Assembly (NCBI GenBank): GCA_964606695.1
Contig: CAZSHG010000019.1
Coordinates: forward strand, 1-60,625
Reading direction: 5' to 3'
DNA: 60,625 nt
DNA from: CAZSHG01 sp964606695 [NCBI: uncultured bacterium]
GTDB lineage: Bacteria > UBP14 > UBA6098
Shown: piece after piece, positions 33,795-42,987 of the stretch
How positions within the stretch are numbered: position 1 is the stretch's first letter
Layout: each line of letters opens with the position of its first letter
Notes under the pieces: generated by a model
The model's database searches: none
The model's input: the letters and a program-made list of their open reading frames with translations, nothing else
Told to the model about the DNA's origin: nothing
Position numbers and translations under genes: made by a program

Positions 33795-33840
33795 AGTAGA
33801 GAACAATTGTTCGCCTTGCTAACAATTAAAACATAATAGG

Positions 33841-33861
33841 CGCGGCGTCCCGCCGCGTTTT
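33841..33861 (+). terminator. GC hairpin with short T-run in the lysozyme leader
   Basis: Stem CGCGGCG / CGCCGCG with a 3-base loop followed by TTTTC. It lies downstream of the promoter and upstream of the gene, so it could attenuate transcription; a dispersed palindrome is equally possible. Confidence 0.4.
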
Positions 33862-33983
33862 CAATTAAAATAATCGGGAACTAAGCTTCCTCCGCAACAT
33901 CGTCCCTCAGTCAGGCTATGGAACGAGAGTATAGGGGACGTTCGCCCATTCCGCAATTATATTCACCTTTAAGGACATTCGCC

Positions 33984-34526
33984 ATGCAAATACCCTATTC
34001 CGAAATATTTAAATCGTCAGTATCCGAATTCTGGCCGGAGCAAGCCGCTAAAGACCCCGAATTCTGCCTCTGGTTTGTGGCGCAATGTTGTGCGGAAAGC
34101 GGTTTCGATCCCTCCGCCGTCTCCCCGGCCGGTGCGAGAGGTTTGATGCAGATAATGCCGCTCACATGGCGCGAAATCCGGCTATATCTCCCCGGTCTCG
34201 GAGCGGACATGCACTCCCCGAAGGACAATATCCGTGCGGGAATTTGGTATGACAAGTTCTGTTTCGACCGCTTCGACGACGTCCCTAATTTCAGCGACCG
34301 CCTTCTAATCGCCTTCGCCGCATATAATTGCGGGCCATCTCGAATGCGGAAAATAATCGACAAAACTGGTCTGAAATCTTACAATGACATTGAGCCGCAC
34401 ATCCCATTCAAAGAGACCCGGGATTACGTCGCGCGAATAAGACGGTTTCGAGAGGAATATTTATCAGGTAGGAGAGAATCTCCTTGTTTCAATCAAACAG
34501 TTATCGAAAGCATTGCCGGTTTATGA
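33984..34526 (+). CDS. Lytic transglycosylase (SLT domain), candidate phage endolysin
   Basis: 180 residues from the ATG at 33984 (AAGGA upstream). The SLT/goose-lysozyme-like core is complete: catalytic Glu38 in QCCAESGFDPSAVSPAGARG, then LMQIMPLTW, AGIWY and AFAAYNCGPSRM. It cleaves the MurNAc-GlcNAc bond of peptidoglycan. There is no signal peptide, as expected of a holin-dependent endolysin; the holin-like genes lie at 30148-30834, and its promoter is shared with terL. The four-gene separation by a minus-strand gene is unusual for a lysis module. Confidence 0.85.
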   Translation: MQIPYSEIFKSSVSEFWPEQAAKDPEFCLWFVAQCCAESGFDPSAVSPAGARGLMQIMPLTWREIRLYLPGLGADMHSPKDNIRAGIWYDKFCFDRFDDVPNFSDRLLIAFAAYNCGPSRMRKIIDKTGLKSYNDIEPHIPFKETRDYVARIRRFREEYLSGRRESPCFNQTVIESIAGL

Positions 34527-34618
34527 ATAAAAGCCAGTTGGAGCGACTCGCGTCCGTAGGATAGCGCGAGGCGTGGGCTAAAACGCCCCGCTGGCCACCC
34601 GGAATCGCCATGGAAAAT

Positions 34619-35263
34619 TTAATTTCCTATCCCCTGGCGGTTTTGGTTACGTTTGCGCAGGCCGGGGGGAGTGGCAAGACCCGGTGGAACGTTGCCCCCT
34701 TTCCAGCCCTCTTTTTTGCCGACATCCCAGCCGGGGGGACGGTTCGAAGGCAAGCCTTCACGGTCGTCGTCATCTTCGATTTCGATTTCGATTTCTTCGC
34801 GTTCGACTTCGATTTCTTCACGCTCGTGCCCAACACTTGCTCTCGAAGAATTTCCCTGTCCTGCCGAGCCTCGTCCTGCGACACCGCCTATATCAACCGG
34901 AATAGGAATATCCGAAAGTCTTTCGTGTCCGCGGGACGAGCTTATCGCCTCTCCCCCGCCGGAACCATCTTCTGAAGGCATGTTAATTTCCCACTGGGGT
35001 TTCGATGAACTTAGATCGGATGGTTCTTCTTTCTCCAACGCGTCGAAAATCATCTGCCAGGCCTGGTCTTCTGGTTTTGGTATAACCGATGTCGGGGGTG
35101 TCTCAGACTTGATTGGCTTGGATAATTCAGCATCGGGGGTTTCCCTTGAGAAAGTCGGCTTATCAAAAGTCGACTTATCAGAGGTTTTATTGTCTATCTG
35201 CTTCTGTCCTAATAAAACTATACTTAATAAACACATCGAAATAATCAGAAGTTTAATTTTCAT
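34619..35263 (-). CDS. Exported low-complexity acidic protein
   Basis: 214 residues beginning with a signal peptide (KIKLLIISMCLLSIVLLG). The rest is low complexity: a Ser/Thr/Pro/Lys-rich region, a glycine-serine stretch, an acidic block EREEIEVEREEIEIEIEDDD (about 150-170), and an end with WDVGKKEGWKGGNVPPGLA of a kind found in small exported proteins. No enzyme motif. The function is unknown; the acidic block may bind calcium or a basic partner. Confidence 0.6.
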   Translation of the reverse strand: MKIKLLIISMCLLSIVLLGQKQIDNKTSDKSTFDKPTFSRETPDAELSKPIKSETPPTSVIPKPEDQAWQMIFDALEKEEPSDLSSSKPQWEINMPSEDGSGGGEAISSSRGHERLSDIPIPVDIGGVAGRGSAGQGNSSRASVGHEREEIEVEREEIEIEIEDDDDREGLPSNRPPGWDVGKKEGWKGGNVPPGLATPPGLRKRNQNRQGIGN

Positions 35264-35429
35264 AATAGCCTCTCCAATCTGAAATTGTTGTTTTTTACTT
35301 ATATCTTCATTAAAATTATACGGATTCTCGCGCGTTTTTCTACTTTTAAATTAAAAAAAACGAATCGCCCCCGGTATACTTTCCTAAGGCGATGCGCTTC
35401 AGGTAATACTAAACAAAGGAGAATGGAAA

Positions 35430-35663
35430 TTATATCTTTTCCAGCGTTTCCGGTTTTTTACCGCCGGTCAGAAGGTAGATTATCGGCAAGATACCCGCCG
35501 TGTTGAATATCAGAAGGCAGATGAACCACGCCATCTGGCTTCGGCGTGCCGATTTCCACATGCCGATTGCCTTGAGCACGGCATCGATAATCGCGATAAT
35601 GCTTATCAGGACAATTAATCCGATTGACAGGCCGCTGGTAATTAGTTCCGGTGAATAATCCAT
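35430..35663 (-). CDS. Small membrane protein, DUF5652-like
   Basis: 77 residues from the ATG at 35663, with CGGAGGC upstream; the frame is open further up but those starts lack a site. Two transmembrane helices (SIGLIVLISIIAIIDAVLKA and MAWFICLLIFNTAGILPIIY) flank a short polar loop with WKSARR. The second helix with an FNT-G-ILPIIY pattern matches small two-helix proteins of the DUF5652 type. The function is unknown. Confidence 0.7.
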   Translation of the reverse strand: MDYSPELITSGLSIGLIVLISIIAIIDAVLKAIGMWKSARRSQMAWFICLLIFNTAGILPIIYLLTGGKKPETLEKI

Positions 35664-35804
35664 TTTTTGCCTCCGTTGGTTAAATTCATTTTTCGTTATG
35701 TTATACCGTCTCGATTGATAATTATTCAAAATCATTTAATCATCATACAAAACGCCCGGGAGGTGCGGGACTCCCGGGCTTACATGAATAAAGGAAAGGA
35801 TATT

Positions 35805-36344
35805 CTACTTGAGGTAGATCAATTTTTGAACAGTCTGTTTTTGAGGTGTGGAAAGCCGGGCGAAATATGTCCCGGTAGGATTACCGGTCGCGCTCCATGT
35901 CAGTCGATAGCGGCCTTCGGTCATCTGGACGTCGTCCACCGGACGGTCCACCAGATTTCCCAGAAGGTCGAATATCTCGAAACTGACCGCGCACGGTTCA
36001 TCGATTTCGAACTCGATTTCACATGCCGAATTGAAAGGATTCGGACGCACGACATCTATACCGAACACATAGGGCTTATCCACTTTGCCGTCGCCGTCCT
36101 CGTCGCGGTCGTCCTCCTCGATCTTTATACACGCGCCATCGAAAAGGCAGAGGTAACCGGCGCAGTTGCAGTATGTTACACCGCACCCGCAACCTATTGC
36201 GGTCTGTCCAATAGACGCCCAGAGGGTATCTCCGCCACCCGGTGTCGTCATTTGGCCGCCGTTATCGAACACCCACCAATCGATATCGGTCTGCGCGAAG
36301 GCGAGTGCCGCGGCGAGAATTAATAATATGATGTATTTTCGCAT
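35805..36344 (-). CDS. Secreted protein with sorting domain, cysteine-rich centre
   Basis: 179 residues: signal peptide (RKYIILLILAAALAFA), a short WWVFDNGG-type region, a Cys cluster GCGCGVTYCNCAGYLCLF (about 51-68), an acidic DRDEDGDGKVDKP calcium-type loop, then the sorting domain with VRPNPFNSACEIEFEI and the end QKLIYLK. The dense Cys may form a metal site or disulfides. It follows the S74-domain gene by 9 bp, probably in one operon. GGAGCG precedes the ATG. Confidence 0.75.
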   Translation of the reverse strand: MRKYIILLILAAALAFAQTDIDWWVFDNGGQMTTPGGGDTLWASIGQTAIGCGCGVTYCNCAGYLCLFDGACIKIEEDDRDEDGDGKVDKPYVFGIDVVRPNPFNSACEIEFEIDEPCAVSFEIFDLLGNLVDRPVDDVQMTEGRYRLTWSATGNPTGTYFARLSTPQKQTVQKLIYLK

Positions 36345-36353
36345 AATTCGCTC

Positions 36354-38384
36354 CTACTGGTTATTCTTGAGCGATTCGATTTCCGATTTCAGTTCTTCGA
36401 TTTCAGCCTGTTGTTCTTTGACAGCGTTTATTAGAACGGGAATAAGGTCGGTATAATCTATCGATAGGTATTCGTTATCCACGTAATCCATTTCACCGGT
36501 TTCCTCGTCGATTACCTTATATGATTGCGTATGAACCGCTTCGTTGACCACTTCATTTACGTCCTGTGCGATAAGACCGATACATTTGCCCATCCAGGGC
36601 CTGTCCGTTCTCTCATAAGAAACAGGTTTCAGACGCATTACCTCATCGAGACCGTAACCCAGATCTTCGATAGAAGTTTTCAGGCGTCTGTCTGAACTTT
36701 CATTGAGGGTTACGCAATAGACATTGTTCCATTCATCCGACGCGCTTCCTAAATCATCCGAAGATAGTTGCGGTATCAAAGTTCCCTGCATTTCAAACTC
36801 CCACACACCGATATCGGTTATTTTCTGACTTCCTATCTGGATATCGTCGTCGGTTCCGGAACCCACCTGCAGAAGAGCGGCTGGAGTTGACTCCATGATA
36901 CCGACCCGACCCAGGGTGTCGATTACTAAAGGCGTAAACGTCGAACCGGTAAGTTTGACAATACTAAAACTATTGTCATCATAGGTTCCAAATCTCCATT
37001 CTACAGCCGGTGAAGTCGTATTCTTGGAACCATAAAAAGCTTCGTATCCGGTTCCGCTGACCAATAGGCGGGCGGCACTTGGATCAGAGCCGATACCAAC
37101 GTGGCCTAAAGTATCTATGACCATTTCAGCTCCCGATCCATTACCTGATGAGAATTCTAACATATCATCCAACGGATCCCACCATATAAGTCCCTCAGTT
37201 ATCCCATTATTTCTCAAACTCAATCCACTGTTACTCGATCCTCCGCCATCCGCAATATAGAATGCGAAAGCGTCAGATTCGAGGTGAAGGTAAGTATTCG
37301 TTGCATCGTATATATGCAGTTTTTGATCGGGGCTTGATGTGCCGATGCCGACGTCCCCGTCCCATTCGATCCTCATCCTCTCAGTTCCGCCGGCATTCTG
37401 GAAAGTGAAGTATCCAAGGGGGAAATTATTGTAGAACCTGAGATGATTATCGCTGTTTTCGAATATAAGCCCGGCATACTTGTCTCCACTCTGGGAGAAT
37501 GAATACCACATCTCCCCGGAAGCGTTATCATTTCTCATTACCACTCTCGTAATAGCCGCGTCGTCTCTAATCTCTAATAAATCTTCTGGAAGAGACGTGC
37601 CAATCCCTACTGAACCGGTGTGATAGATATCGCCGGTTAAATCGCTACCCGATGCGTAGGCCCAGTCGTTGTCCGAACCGCCGGGCGCGGAAAGGTAAGT
37701 CAGATTACCGCCGGCTGTTGTCCCAAGATACATATTACCGGGTGCGGCGCCGTCAACATAGAAGGTTCCTGTCATGTAAATACAATCCCATGGATCCGCT
37801 GGAGATCCCAGATCCGCGCCGCCAATATCTGGTTTCAATTGCCCGGCATATACCCATACATTATCGCCTGTTAGAAGCAGGTCGTCGTCCTCGGAAGGAT
37901 TTTCCCCTACTCCACAATAATGGTCGTCTCCGAACCATATAGTCCTGTCGCCGCCTATAGGCCCATCCAGATGCAAATCAGTCTCGAAAATCTGCTCGTC
38001 CGTCTTGATTATCCGGTCGGCAATGTTCATAGCATAGGCCGATGAAGTCAGAAAATAACGTGGCGATATTTCCGGGCCGCCGTTGACGGAAATTCCAATC
38101 CAATATTGATCCTCGAAAGTAACTCCCGCTGTTTCGAAATCGGTGCTCATGCCAAGTATAACATTGAATAGTCCACCCGTTACGGTAACACCGACGTGCA
38201 TCTCGTTCCAAAGTGATGATCCACCAGAAGCGACATCGTAAAGATTGAACTCGATGTTGCGAGTGCCATCTACGGGAACTCCGCCCTCAACCAATCTCCC
38301 CTGAAACGACAGAGTTTGCGGCACCTGACCGAAAGTGATGATTGCCGCCAAAACAAATGCGACAATTAATAACCTGCTTTCCAT
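36354..38384 (-). CDS. Secreted protein with C-terminal S74 intramolecular chaperone domain
   Basis: 676 residues. Signal peptide (SRLLIVAFVLAAIITFG) then an N-terminal domain SFQGRLVEGGVPVDGTRNIE shared with the gene at 38504. The centre is repeat-like with many DVGIGT/GVGIGS units typical of trimeric fibre shafts. The C-terminus has the peptidase S74 domain: ESSDRRLKTSIEDLGYGLDE with the Ser-Lys dyad, GLIAQDV and SIDYTDLIPVLINAV, ended by a coiled coil (EQQAEIEELKSEIESL). This domain folds trimeric phage and bacterial fibres and cuts itself off. Here the protein is exported and is not in the phage cassette. AGGAGG precedes the ATG. Confidence 0.85.
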   Translation of the reverse strand: MESRLLIVAFVLAAIITFGQVPQTLSFQGRLVEGGVPVDGTRNIEFNLYDVASGGSSLWNEMHVGVTVTGGLFNVILGMSTDFETAGVTFEDQYWIGISVNGGPEISPRYFLTSSAYAMNIADRIIKTDEQIFETDLHLDGPIGGDRTIWFGDDHYCGVGENPSEDDDLLLTGDNVWVYAGQLKPDIGGADLGSPADPWDCIYMTGTFYVDGAAPGNMYLGTTAGGNLTYLSAPGGSDNDWAYASGSDLTGDIYHTGSVGIGTSLPEDLLEIRDDAAITRVVMRNDNASGEMWYSFSQSGDKYAGLIFENSDNHLRFYNNFPLGYFTFQNAGGTERMRIEWDGDVGIGTSSPDQKLHIYDATNTYLHLESDAFAFYIADGGGSSNSGLSLRNNGITEGLIWWDPLDDMLEFSSGNGSGAEMVIDTLGHVGIGSDPSAARLLVSGTGYEAFYGSKNTTSPAVEWRFGTYDDNSFSIVKLTGSTFTPLVIDTLGRVGIMESTPAALLQVGSGTDDDIQIGSQKITDIGVWEFEMQGTLIPQLSSDDLGSASDEWNNVYCVTLNESSDRRLKTSIEDLGYGLDEVMRLKPVSYERTDRPWMGKCIGLIAQDVNEVVNEAVHTQSYKVIDEETGEMDYVDNEYLSIDYTDLIPVLINAVKEQQAEIEELKSEIESLKNNQ

Positions 38385-38503
38385 TTTTCCTCCTGAGTTT
38401 TAATTTATAATCCATGCATCCAAAGATTCCGTTTCGACAGAAACTATGTGATGCTACCAAGCAAATTAACATTCCTATTTACCCGCGTCAAGCTGAATAT
38501 ATC

Positions 38504-39868
38504 TTAGAGTTTATACACCACGAAATGGAAATCGTCCTGAACCAACGTTCCCAAGTCGTTTAATAGATATATCAGCAGCTCCCCGCTAACGCTGTTTGTC
38601 CGAGCACATACAGCGTCGCCGGCACGACTCGCTATCGTAACTACCGTAACGTAATTCCTGAAAACATAATGTTCGCCCTCTATCGTAACCCTGTAATACG
38701 ACCCCGAAGAATCCCAGACCACGGTAACGTTTTCCGTGCAGTTAACATAAGATAAATCGTCCTCCACAAAGCCGAACGCGATAGGTGTAGCGGGAGAAGA
38801 ATATTCTTTTTTATAAATTTCACCGTTTGCACTGATGTCTCCGTTGACATCCAGTTTATTCTCCGGATCGGTATAGCCTATTCCCACATTTCCCGCGCTG
38901 TCGATTGCCATAACATAAGATGAAGCGTCGAAGCTATATAATGTGAGCCTGTTTCCGACCGCGCCATGAGAAAATTCCCATTTGTCTTCATAGAAATTTG
39001 AGAACTTGAGCGAAGGCTGAGAAGCGTGAATATGAACGCCGTTATGACCGCTTGTTGAATAAACGGTTAGTTTGTAATCGGGAGAGGAAGTGTTGATCCC
39101 GACGTTATCAGAAGTATCGACGAAGATATTCGACGAACCGAGACTATCCGAGGAAAGCCATAGCGGCATCGAATTTAAAAGACCGCTTCCGGAAATTCCA
39201 CTCTCGATTGTTCCCGGAGTCCATGCTGAATCCGCAATATCGTAAACAAGAGCTTCACCGTCCATAGCTCCCATCGGGCTTATCATATTTCCCGTGATAC
39301 TGCGATGACGAATTCGAATCGTGTCGCCTGTGATCTCTATCGGACTCGATACATCCGTAGTGAAAGTGCCGGGACCATCATCGATACCGTCGGCAAATCC
39401 CGGTGGTAGATCAGCAATATTAGCCCATCTAACAGTAGATGCCGAATCGGCGAACAAGGCTCGCGACGCAATGTTAGCCATAGCGGCGACGTTCGCTTGC
39501 TTGGCTCGAACGGAATAGGGACTTGGATTGATACTATATCGAGGTGATAGAGTTGTCGTCCCGTCAATAATGATTTCCAGCCAGTATTGATCGGCAAAAT
39601 CCATCACAGGGGGAAAGGGGGTTATCGAACCCAGCTCGACTTTGTAAATCGCAGATGAATCGAGTGTTACGGTATGGGTTTCTTCCCAGAGCATCGTGTC
39701 GCTTGTTTCCGTTAGGAAAGCACGGAAAGTTATATCGTGAGTCCCGACAACCGGCTCCCCGGTAGATTCATGTGTCAACCTGCCCTGATAGGAAATAATA
39801 TTGGGGATTTCTGCCCCGCACCATCCAACAAGAATAAGTATCAAAGTTACTCTAATGAAAGTCTTCAT
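38504..39868 (-). CDS. Secreted fibre-like protein, paralogue of the S74-domain protein
   Basis: 454 residues: signal peptide (IRVTLILILVGWCGA), the shared N-terminal domain ISYQGRLTHESTGEPVVGTH, and a shaft with units such as DNVGINTSSPDYKLTVYS and GNVGIGYTDPENKLDVNGDI. The S74 domain is replaced by a different C-terminal region (NSVSGELLIYLLNDLGTLVQ). It precedes the S74 gene by 119 bp on the same strand, with AGGAGG before the ATG. They probably make surface fibres of related use; the different end suggests a different folding or anchoring mode. Confidence 0.75.
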   Translation of the reverse strand: MKTFIRVTLILILVGWCGAEIPNIISYQGRLTHESTGEPVVGTHDITFRAFLTETSDTMLWEETHTVTLDSSAIYKVELGSITPFPPVMDFADQYWLEIIIDGTTTLSPRYSINPSPYSVRAKQANVAAMANIASRALFADSASTVRWANIADLPPGFADGIDDGPGTFTTDVSSPIEITGDTIRIRHRSITGNMISPMGAMDGEALVYDIADSAWTPGTIESGISGSGLLNSMPLWLSSDSLGSSNIFVDTSDNVGINTSSPDYKLTVYSTSGHNGVHIHASQPSLKFSNFYEDKWEFSHGAVGNRLTLYSFDASSYVMAIDSAGNVGIGYTDPENKLDVNGDISANGEIYKKEYSSPATPIAFGFVEDDLSYVNCTENVTVVWDSSGSYYRVTIEGEHYVFRNYVTVVTIASRAGDAVCARTNSVSGELLIYLLNDLGTLVQDDFHFVVYKL

Positions 39869-39969
39869 TTTTTCCTCCTAAAGGTGAAACTAACGCGTCG
39901 ATAATTAATAATAACGTTTTATGATTCTAATAGCAAATTCATTTTAGTGTAATCGGTCGGCGATAATAC

Positions 39970-39997
39970 TTGACATTTATTTAGAAGTTACTATGTT
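39970..39997 (+). promoter_or_regulatory. Promoter of the SurA-like operon
   Basis: TTGACA (39970-39975), 16 bp, TATGTT (39992-39997). Predicted start near 40004, about 30 bases before the SurA-like gene. Confidence 0.6.
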
Positions 39998-40034
39998 TAG
40001 TTGGACGTTACTTTCGATTTTTCAGGAGGTATAA

Positions 40035-40922
40035 TTGAAGAAATATATTGTCCTAATCATTTTTATCGTTCTGGGTTGCACTATCTTCGCCCAGGAGGTA
40101 TCGGAAGATGTCGTGGCAAAGGTCAACGATATCGAGATTACAGCACAGGACCTGATATCCGCCCAATACGAAAAATCCATGTTTGGCAATGAATTCGTAA
40201 CCGACGGTTCCCGCTCTCGACAAAAACAGAAAATAAATCCCGAACGCGCCGAATGGTTACTCGACCAAACTATCGACCAGACTCTTCTTTTCAACGAGGC
40301 GGAAAAAGCCGATATGGCCGATGACCCCGATGTCCTCGCTAAAGTTGATGCTTATAAGAGAGCCGCTATGGTTCAGGCGTATATCGATAAGGTTCTCTAT
40401 GAAGAGATAAAACCCTCCGAAGAGGAAATCCGCGAAGAATATAATAACTCCGCAAGATATAACCAGGAAGCCCATGCAGAAGTAATCCGCGCCTGGGGAA
40501 ATTCTGAAGATGAAGTCCGAAAACGCTTCGAAGAGATGAAAAACGAGATGGAAGGCCGGGGAAACTACGAACGTATATATTTCGGGGAATTAGAGCGAAG
40601 AAACGTCGATTCGGACGGCACAAGTAAAAATATACGGCGCGAAGATGAAGATACTAAATTACAAATGGTCGAACTCGTAAAAGAGGCCGAAACCGGTGAA
40701 ATTATCGGCCCTATCCAAATCGGGGATCAGTGGGTGATGGCCGAAATCGTCCGGCAGATCCCGGCGGGGAAAAAACCTTTCGATGAAGTTAAAAACGATA
40801 TCGAGAGAAGCATGGTTCAGGAGAGACTGCGCAAAGCTCAGCAAGAAAAAATCCAGCAACTCCGAAAGAGCGCCGTAGTTACAGTATATTACGAGAACCT
40901 CAACGAGGCTTTCGAAAAATAA
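40035..40922 (+). CDS. SurA/PpiD-like periplasmic folding factor
   Basis: 295 residues. The start codon is TTG at 40035, chosen because AGGAGGT stands seven bases upstream and the signal peptide (KKYIVLIIFIVLGCTIFA) begins there. The N-terminal domain (VAKVNDIEITAQDLISAQYE, about 28-100) resembles SurA; a rotamase-like region follows (about 130-235) with EIIGPIQIGDQWVMAEIV but without a clean parvulin active-site signature. It may act as a chaperone rather than an isomerase. The next gene starts 15 bp on. Confidence 0.75.
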   Translation: MKKYIVLIIFIVLGCTIFAQEVSEDVVAKVNDIEITAQDLISAQYEKSMFGNEFVTDGSRSRQKQKINPERAEWLLDQTIDQTLLFNEAEKADMADDPDVLAKVDAYKRAAMVQAYIDKVLYEEIKPSEEEIREEYNNSARYNQEAHAEVIRAWGNSEDEVRKRFEEMKNEMEGRGNYERIYFGELERRNVDSDGTSKNIRREDEDTKLQMVELVKEAETGEIIGPIQIGDQWVMAEIVRQIPAGKKPFDEVKNDIERSMVQERLRKAQQEKIQQLRKSAVVTVYYENLNEAFEK

Positions 40923-40937
40923 AGTGCGAGGTCAATG

Positions 40938-41180
40938 ATGTCTTTATGGGCCGGGATAATAGCCCTTCTATCTTTCTTAATGGTTCTGGGATCGATAATT
41001 AACTGGGGAAGTTTCTTCCAGAATATCATCTCATATATGATTTTACTGGTTTCTCTCGCCGTCCTCCATAGGATATGGCGTAAGACCAAAACCGGCAGGT
41101 TCGAATTGTTGCTCGACGAACTGGATGATCTCAAGGAAGAAAACAGTAAACTAAGGGAGGAATTGAACAAAATGGAATAA
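40938..41180 (+). CDS. Small membrane protein with C-terminal coiled coil
   Basis: 80 residues from the second of two adjacent ATGs, which has the better GAGG spacing. Two transmembrane segments (WAGIIALLSFLMVLGSIINW and FQNIISYMILLVSLAVLHRI) are followed by a coiled coil (LLDELDDLKEENSKLREELN). No family is recognised. It follows the SurA-like gene closely and may be an envelope protein acting with it. Confidence 0.6.
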   Translation: MSLWAGIIALLSFLMVLGSIINWGSFFQNIISYMILLVSLAVLHRIWRKTKTGRFELLLDELDDLKEENSKLREELNKME

Positions 41181-41318
41181 TCTCCGAATTCCCCGATTGT
41201 CCCCGCCACGTTATTCCACCTACTCCGTAACGCTTTCCATTCCCGCAGTATTACCGTCCGCGTTTTATTTTTGCGACGGGTTGTAATCGGTATTGATTTT
41301 GCTTATACTTCGAGGAAT

Positions 41319-42977
41319 ATGAGACACTTACTAATAATCATATTATTGATCTTATCCTTTTCTCATGTCTTAGATGCAAAAGACATCAGGGACGACATTC
41401 CCCCTATCGCGGTCAAACATTTCATAAACGGCATGCAGGCCGAACTGGAAGGCGATCTGGATAAGGCGCTATCGAGCTACCTTATCGCTTTGAATTTCGT
41501 CCCGGACAACCAGGAGCTTATACGTTCTATCGCCGACCTTTATATGCAGATAGACATGCATGAAAAAGCGCTGATGGAATACCTCGACCTTATCGATCTA
41601 AATCCGGAGAACGAATATTATAGGCGCTCTGCGGCGGAAGCCGCCTTTTCGGCAAGGAATTATAAAGAGGCCAGAAAACAACTGGAATGGATAATCGAAG
41701 AAGGACATCCCGGCTACGGCGACAGAATCCAATACGCTATAATTTTGATGAATATGGGCAAATCCTCGAGCGCCCTTAAATCTCTGGATAAGACAATAGA
41801 GATTTATCCACAAGAACCAGAAGTCTGGGGGCTTAAGGGAAATATTCATATCGAAAGAGAGGAATATCGAAAGGCCGTCGAATCTTTCCGCAAAGCCGTC
41901 GAATTACACCCTGCTTATCTTCGGGGATATATGGGAATGAGCGCCGCATACGAAGCCCTCGGAATGAGGGATTCATTGCTGTCCGCACAGGAAACCTATG
42001 TTAAGCTCAACCCCGATAATATCCAGATAAACAGACAATGGATTAACATGCTTATTATAGAGGAAAAGTTCGACCGGGCACTCGATGCCGCGGAAAATTA
42101 TTTCAACGTCGTTACCGACGATTGGGAGCTGTTGCGTAGAATCGCTTTTCTCGCTTTTTATAACGAGGAGTATTCTCAATCGGCAAGGTATTTCGATAGA
42201 CTTCTCGAGTGGGATCCGACCGACAGGAAATCGCGACTATTCTACGCGAGGGATTTGCTCGCCATGGATTCGTCAACGTTAGCGATAGAACAAATCGAGA
42301 CCGCTCTCGCGCAGGAACGCGACGCCGACGGCGTGATAACTCTCGCACTGGCATACGAGAACGCCGGCAGTGTGGACGTCGCGCTGGAAATCCTTCGCAG
42401 AAGTTGCGCCGAGTTCTCCGACGACGCTTCAATACCGCTCTTCGAGGGAGTTATCGCTGGACGTGCGGGCGATTATGAAAACGCAATCGAAGCCTATAAG
42501 CGCGCCCTGCAGATAGAGCCATACAATCAGGACGCCATGTTCGGTCTCGGCGACGCCCTGGAAAATACCGGTCATCGAGAAAAAGCCATTGAATTGTTCC
42601 GAGAACTTCAAAAGGAAAACCAGAAAGACCCATTGATTGCGAATTATCTCGGTTATCTACTTATCGAGGCGAACCGGGAACTCGAATTCGCCGGGAAACT
42701 GGTAAGTTTCGCAATCGATAAAGATCCCGACAACGCCGCTTATATCGACAGCTACGGATGGTATCTCTATCGTATCGGCGAATACGAGGAAGCCCTGGAT
42801 TCCCTCCGCCGTGCGGATTCACTTGCGCAACCGTCCGATCCGGTTATATTGGAACATATAGGCGAGGTTTACGAGAAATTAGAAAAACCAGAACTCGCGG
42901 TGGATTGCTATAATAAAGCCCTCGAACTTAATCCCGATATGGAACATTCGAAGGCGAGACTTATAGAGCTTGAATAA
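41319..42977 (+). CDS. Exported TPR-repeat protein
   Basis: 552 residues from the ATG at 41319, at which a signal peptide starts (RHLLIIILLILSFSHVLDA); the upstream frame is rejected. More than ten tetratricopeptide repeats can be followed, for example YLIALNFVPDN, AVESFRKAVELHPAYLRGYM, AYKRALQIEPYNQDAMFGLG and DCYNKALELNPD near the end. It is a periplasmic or outer-membrane scaffold protein. It ends inside the start region of the iscU-like gene (stop at 42977 before a GTG at 42988). Confidence 0.8.
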   Translation: MRHLLIIILLILSFSHVLDAKDIRDDIPPIAVKHFINGMQAELEGDLDKALSSYLIALNFVPDNQELIRSIADLYMQIDMHEKALMEYLDLIDLNPENEYYRRSAAEAAFSARNYKEARKQLEWIIEEGHPGYGDRIQYAIILMNMGKSSSALKSLDKTIEIYPQEPEVWGLKGNIHIEREEYRKAVESFRKAVELHPAYLRGYMGMSAAYEALGMRDSLLSAQETYVKLNPDNIQINRQWINMLIIEEKFDRALDAAENYFNVVTDDWELLRRIAFLAFYNEEYSQSARYFDRLLEWDPTDRKSRLFYARDLLAMDSSTLAIEQIETALAQERDADGVITLALAYENAGSVDVALEILRRSCAEFSDDASIPLFEGVIAGRAGDYENAIEAYKRALQIEPYNQDAMFGLGDALENTGHREKAIELFRELQKENQKDPLIANYLGYLLIEANRELEFAGKLVSFAIDKDPDNAAYIDSYGWYLYRIGEYEEALDSLRRADSLAQPSDPVILEHIGEVYEKLEKPELAVDCYNKALELNPDMEHSKARLIELE

Positions 42978-42987
42978 TGGAGGAATC

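Larger units (their letters stand above)
33633..33983. other. 351-bp divergent intergenic region before the lysozyme gene
   Basis: It holds the plus-strand promoter at 33768-33794 and a GC hairpin CGCGGCG-tcc-CGCCGCG followed by TTTTC (33841-33861). An in-frame start upstream of the chosen lysozyme ATG (33918) has no ribosome site. No gene is seen. Confidence 0.6.
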
